Shown here: positions 60,255 to 64,000 of the stretch, in pieces
Layout of the letters: every line of letters starts with the position of its first letter
How positions within the stretch are numbered: the first letter of the stretch is position 1
Assembly (NCBI RefSeq): GCF_019175285.1
Contig: NC_056527.1
Coordinates: forward strand, 108,331,129 to 108,395,128
DNA length: 64,000 nucleotides
From: Sceloporus undulatus
Lineage: Eukaryota; Chordata; Lepidosauria; Squamata; Phrynosomatidae
Direction of reading: 5' to 3'
Made by a program: the position numbers and the translations under genes
The notes under the pieces: model-generated
Database searches by the model: none
The model's input: only the letters and a program-made list of their open reading frames with translations
Told to the model about the DNA's origin: nothing

Positions 60255-62334
60255 TTCCAAAAAGCAAGTCTGGATTTTGCCGTTTTATATAAGGGTCACC
60301 CATTTTGCTGTTGGCAGTTGGAGAGATCTTGTCGCACCTTTGAGGCTCACTGACAGAAAGGAATTGGCAGCCTGAGTTTTCGTAGACTTCATTCTACTTC
60401 TTCAGATGCATTATTGAACTCTACGAAAGCTCTTGCTGCCAATTTCTTTCTGTCAGTGAGCCTCAAAGGTGCGACAAGATCTCTCTACGTACTGATTCTA
60501 CGGACTAACACGGCTATATCCTTGCATTTTAGTATCGGTTGTATTTAATGGGACTTGAGCATCCATGGGTTTTGGTATCCATAGGGTCAATGTCCTGGGA
60601 ACAAACCCCAGCGAATACCAAGGGTCCACTGTACACACATTTTGTTTCATGCAACCGCAGTCTGGAAATCAAAAGACTAGGAATGAATGGGAAGGGCAGC
60701 TATGAAAGAACTGGACAAGATCCTAAAACATACAGATACACAACTGAGCATGAAAGTGAGAACCGTCCAAGCCTTTGTATTCACATGTACAGATGTAAGA
60801 GCAGGATAGTGAAGAAAGCAGACAAAAAGAAAGCCAATTCATTTGAGATGTGGTCCTGGAGAAGAGTGCTGAGGATACTGGGAACAGCCAAAAGGACAAA
60901 GAAATGGGTCCTGGAGATGACTAAATGGAGGCTGTCGTACTTTAGCCACATCAAGAGGTGGCATGAATCATTGGAAATGACAATAATGCTAGGACAGGTG
61001 GAGGGATGTAGAAAGAGAGAAAGACAGCATGCCAGATGGAGAGACTCGATTAGAGAGGCCATGAGCCTGAATTTACAGGATTTAAGCAGAGAACTGAAAA
61101 AGTGAGTCGAGATCGATTTGAAGGAGGTTAACAACAACAACAACAACAACAACAAATAAATTTGTTTAAAATATCATATAAAATGACCTCCTGGCTATGT
61201 GCATATGAAACATAAATTAATTTTGTGTTCAGGCATTGATCCCATCTCCCCAAGATAATCTCATTATGCGCTATTGTGTGCCTTCAAAATGTTTCTGACT
61301 TAAAGTGACCCAAAGCTGAACCTCAAGGTTCAATTCCCAGCTTGGCCATGAAACCCACTAGGTAACCTTGGGCAAGTCACACTCTTTCAGCCTCAGAGGA
61401 TGGCAAAAGCAAACTTGCTCTGAACAAATCTTGCCAAGAATACTCCATGATAGGTTCACTGTAGGGTTGCCATAAACTGGAAATAACTTCAAGGCACACA
61501 ACAACAACAAAGAATGTTTCCTCATTCTGATTACTGGTATAGCCAGATCCAGAGTAGAAAGATTCACTAGAGAGGCAGTTGGAGAGGCAGGAGCCTTGTG
61601 TAGGCTAACTAATAGTGTCTCTGCTTTATCCTGTCTCAGGAGCAAGAATGTTTTCAAGAAGAGCTGAGAAAAGCACAGCGAAAACTCTTGAAGGTTTCAC
61701 GGGATAAAAGGTGAGCTAACAAGTCAGGGGACAGGTGGAAGGGATCTTAAAATAGGGAGAGCTGTGGGTCTAGTGTGGGAAAATGAAGACAGCAAGGTGG
61801 GGTTAGCACTGCCTTGGGCAGGGCTCTCTTGGATGATGGGGGTGAAATTGGTGGGTGATGTTTTCCTTGTCTTTGCATCTCCATCCTATTGGAAAATGGC
61901 ACCTATTAAGTTTCTGCCTATAAACCTGCTAATAGAATCATAGCAGTGTTTTCTCCCCCAAAACAGTGACTCAGTAATGTGGGAGTAGGAATGAGGGCAG
62001 TATTGGAGATGGCAGAAGGGTTTAATTTCTCTCTTGGCTGCCTAGCATTCTACAGCAGAATATATATATATTTAGAGCTGGACAGAGCAATAGGCTACAA
62101 TAAGAAGTGATTTAAAAAGTGGCCCAGAGTATCTCTCTCCCACTGTTGAGTTGCACTGGCCAGATTCTGCAGATGGCACAAGTTCTGAGCAAGCCTGAAG
62201 CCCTGATTGTTCCCTGTCAAGAAAAATACTGGGTTTAAGTTAATCTCACTTCCTCTCCTTCTGCCTGTTTCCTCTTTCCAGTTTTCTACTCGATCGCCTT
62301 CTCCAGTATGAGAATGTGGATGAAGAATCCTCAG
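59829..62334 (+). CDS. INO80E: INO80E, INO80 complex subunit E (first 3 coding exons)
   Basis: A metazoan-specific accessory subunit of the INO80 chromatin remodeller. Exons 59829-59918, 61640-61710 and 62282-62334 join in frame. They give [50 protein letters not shown] and RDKSFLLDRLLQYENVDEES. This follows the human start ([40 protein letters not shown]) almost residue for residue. The region is a coiled coil. The remaining exons, with the Ser/Pro-rich and acidic C-terminus, lie right of the window. Confidence 0.96.
59979..60122. mobile_element. Short, almost perfect palindromic MITE (INO80E intron 1)
   Basis: GGAATAATCCGGTTTGACAC on the left pairs with ATGTCAAACCAGATTATTCC on the right. 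The centre GGGAACTGCAGTTCCC is exact. It is the best-preserved member of the AATAATCC family here. Confidence 0.88.
60156..60631. mobile_element. Tigger-like MITE carrying another foldback
   Basis: CAGCCAGCTCTCTATATCCA at the left and CCAAGGGTCCACTG at the right, next to TA on both sides. The internal phrase TTTAATGGGACTTGAGCATC marks the family. At about 60317-60530 it is interrupted by a different inverted repeat. A (TA)n tract lies at 60221-60244. Confidence 0.78.
60317..60512. repeat. Foldback repeat, GAGAGATCTTGTCGCACCTT arms
   Basis: GAGAGATCTTGTCGCACCTT, then TGAGGCTCACTGACAGAAAG on the left and their complements on the right (GTGAGCCTCAAAGGTGCGAC, AAGATCTC). Single arms of the same sequence occur near 23710-23815, 41263-41345 and 59046-59150. 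ACGGACTAACACGGCTATAT follows on the right. Confidence 0.75.
60640..61130 (+). mobile_element. Bov-B (RTE) LINE, ORF2 C-terminal end
   Basis: Encodes ANSFEMWSWRRVLRILGTAK, then MTKWRLSYFSHIKRWHESLE, MTIMLGQVEGCRKRERQHAR and WRDSIREAMSLNLQDLSREL. This is the typical Bov-B C-terminus. It ends with an (ACA)n run at 61130-61155. The rest of the LINE is missing. A second copy is at 55265-55745 in minus orientation. Confidence 0.88.
61320..61512 (+). repeat. Sauria-type SINE, head missing
   Basis: AAGGTTCAATTCCCAGCTTG B-box, GGGCAAGTCACACTCTTTCA body, GGTTGCCATAAACTGGAAAT tail and CACACAACAACAAC. It lies 127 bp before INO80E exon 2. Confidence 0.82.
61640..61710 (+). CDS. INO80E: INO80E exon 2
   Basis: Acceptor ctgtctcag, donor gtgagc. 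It encodes [23 protein letters not shown] and two bases of Ser. Confidence 0.95.
62282..62334 (+). CDS. INO80E: INO80E exon 3
   Basis: Acceptor ctctttccag, donor gtaaat. It completes the Ser and encodes FLLDRLLQYENVDEESS. The next exon (SDSDATASSD in human) was not found up to 64000. Confidence 0.94.
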
Positions 62335-62549
62335 GTAAATTCAAGGCTGACAACTTCCTTCTGACTGGGTGTTTTGGGGATGTGAGGGTGATCTCCATAG
62401 ACTTGTATATGGATATGTGAAATAAAATACAATGAAACCGAATTGCTCAAATGAAATGAAATTTTTCTAAAACTGAAACAATAAAGGATAGTCAAAGAGA
62501 AGGAAACAGATGAAAACAGAAGGATTGATTCACAATGCAGAACACAGTA

Positions 62550-62735
62550 CAATCGCCCCTCCTAACTCGTGAATCTGAGATCCGCGACCTCGATTATGTG
62601 CGGAAGGGCAACCTCCATTATTTCTAATGGTGCGTGTGCCCTATTCAAATCTATGAGGCTTGAATACATGCGAGCCTCCATTTTCACGGGGGGTGGGGTG
62701 AGGAACAGATCCCTGCGCAAACGGAGGGCCAACTG
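62550..62735. mobile_element. Tigger/mariner-like MITE, TA flanks
   Basis: CAATCGCCCCTCCTAACTCG at the left and AACGGAGGGCCAACTG at the right, both next to TA. CpG-containing interior, 186 bp, without coding capacity. Confidence 0.78.
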
Positions 62736-63184
62736 TACTTCTGCATCTATATTGCCTTTATGGTTTTATATTACAAGAATTTTTGAATGTGCAGTTTCAT
62801 ATTATATTGTGACTTCAAGTTGTTGAGAGCCATTTTGTTTCATGCACAGGGACCGGAAGTGTGAAATATACATTTTTATATAAATTAAGTTAAAAAAATT
62901 AATTTTATTAATTCTGGACCTCACCCAAGACACATTCATCCATAAACTTATGTCTAGTTTTAATATGTATTGAGTCATTAACATCTATTATTTGCTTAGA
63001 GAATGAGGAAGTGAGTAATAGGTCAATAAAACATCACAGCAGCATTGTAAGCAGATAGAACTAAGATGTCAGAAGTATAATCAGCTATGGAATTGATTGT
63101 ACATTTGATGAAATGATAACAGACATTTATATGCAATTATTCAAATAAATATGTATGTGTATAATGATCCTGAACTGAATGGTA

Positions 63185-63372
63185 ATTTGAGTTTTGAACT
63201 AGGACACTGGAAGAGTGGGATTTGAATCCCTTCTAGGCTAGGGGAATCCACTAGGTGTCTTTGGGCAAGTCACATTCTCTTAGCCTTGGTAGAATGGCTA
63301 AATATATGTGGCCAAGAAAACCTCAGGATGAAGTCACTGTAAGATGGAGTTGACTTGAAGGCATCTAACAAG
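63185..63372 (+). repeat. Sauria-type SINE, diverged
   Basis: GGGATTTGAATCCCTTCTAG B-box, CTTTGGGCAAGTCACATTCT body, GATGGAGTTGACTTGAAGGC tail. The head is worn. Confidence 0.72.
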
Positions 63373-64000
63373 ATGCCAAGGTTTTAAGTCTGTAAATGCA
63401 AATGTTCCTTCATATGTGAAGAATTGTTGAGTCAGAGGTAGCATCTCTATTGGAAATGTTGCCATGTTTAGAAAGCTGTTTCTCTCAGGATTAAAATGCC
63501 TTGTTATGAGTTGTTCCACCTTTTTGGTGATGATTGCTATTTATGGCTCATGAACATTGTGCAAAGATCGGTGGTGATTTTTCTGACGTATTTTATGTTG
63601 CATCCAAGGTGCTGGCATTTAGCAATGCACAAAACATTGGTGGAATTACAGTCTTTTAATATAATGGGTTTAAACAGTGGTGCTGTGTTTATAAGCTTTT
63701 GTTTTACACAAGTATGGAAAACCGACACATCACTTGGATGCATAGTGATGTGTTTCAAGGCTTTCAGGTGGGCTTTCAATTCCAGCTCAGATTTAAGATT
63801 AATATAAATACTCTGACACATATTGATATAAACACCTGCTACCATTTTCTTAATTAATTCAAGGTCTTCTCACTTCCTTCCCTCTGTCTCTCCCTCCCTT
63901 CTAATGATTTCATCCTGTAGAAAGATGTGGTACCCATCTAGCAAAGCTTTTACCAAGCTGTTGCCTTCCAAGATGCATTGAATTACCATCCCTGAGGAAT
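63373..64000. other. INO80E intron, right edge of window
   Basis: AT-rich sequence with no recognised repeat. I looked for the next INO80E exon (acidic Ser/Asp-rich start) and saw none with an acceptor. Confidence 0.5.

Noticed and set aside
60539-61105. 188-codon open frame on +
   Set aside because: It is the C-terminal end of a Bov-B LINE ORF2, not a host gene; its first part is unrelated repeat sequence.
62569-62826. 85-codon open frame on + as a further INO80E exon
   Set aside because: It overlaps a TA-flanked MITE and does not match the acidic Ser/Asp sequence expected next.

Overview
The window is a vertebrate nuclear genomic segment, almost certainly from a squamate reptile and probably a lizard. 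Three things point there. The exons have canonical GT-AG introns and encode proteins close to human SEZ6L2, HIRIP3 and INO80E. The SINEs are of the Sauria type (tRNA-like head with a Bov-B LINE tail), with 5S-rRNA-headed SINEs beside them. Bov-B, CR1 and L2-like LINE ends and many short non-autonomous DNA transposons fill the introns and gaps. The species cannot be fixed from the sequence.

Layout. (1) 1-18245, + strand: the 3' two thirds of SEZ6L2, twelve exons from the second CUB domain to the stop codon, followed by a short 3'UTR. (2) 18246-29760: a gene-poor interval with a hAT-type element, palindromic MITEs, a GC-rich Harbinger-like MITE, a 1-kb minisatellite built on ATGCAT/AATAAA, and an AT-rich array carrying seven copies of a SINE head. 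(3) 29694-34268, + strand: a TATA/X-box promoter, a probable non-coding first exon, and a single-exon atypical dual-specificity phosphatase of the DUSP14/18/21 group. (4) 34269-39570: a repeat-bearing interval with a probable solo LTR. (5) 56771 down to 40238, - strand: complete HIRIP3, seven coding exons and 749 codons, with a very large acidic/serine-rich exon. (6) 56780-59830: the HIRIP3/INO80E head-to-head promoter region. It is split into two motif-bearing halves, each with ZNF143/THAP11-type sites, by about 2.6 kb of inserted repeats. (7) 59829 onward, + strand: the first three coding exons of INO80E; the gene runs off the right edge.

How the genes relate. SEZ6L2 is a neuronal type I membrane protein. 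HIRIP3 (H2A-H2B chaperone) and INO80E (INO80 remodeller subunit) are chromatin genes that are also head-to-head in mammals at 16p11.2. The phosphatase is the surprise. In human, SEZ6 and DUSP14 lie on 17q and SEZ6L and DUSP18 lie on 22q12. A DUSP14-type gene beside SEZ6L2 therefore looks like the third member of the same paralogous set, which I do not know from human 16p11.2.

Exon borders were read by eye from splice signals and reading-frame continuity. Repeat family names rest on remembered consensus features and target-site duplications, not on a database search.
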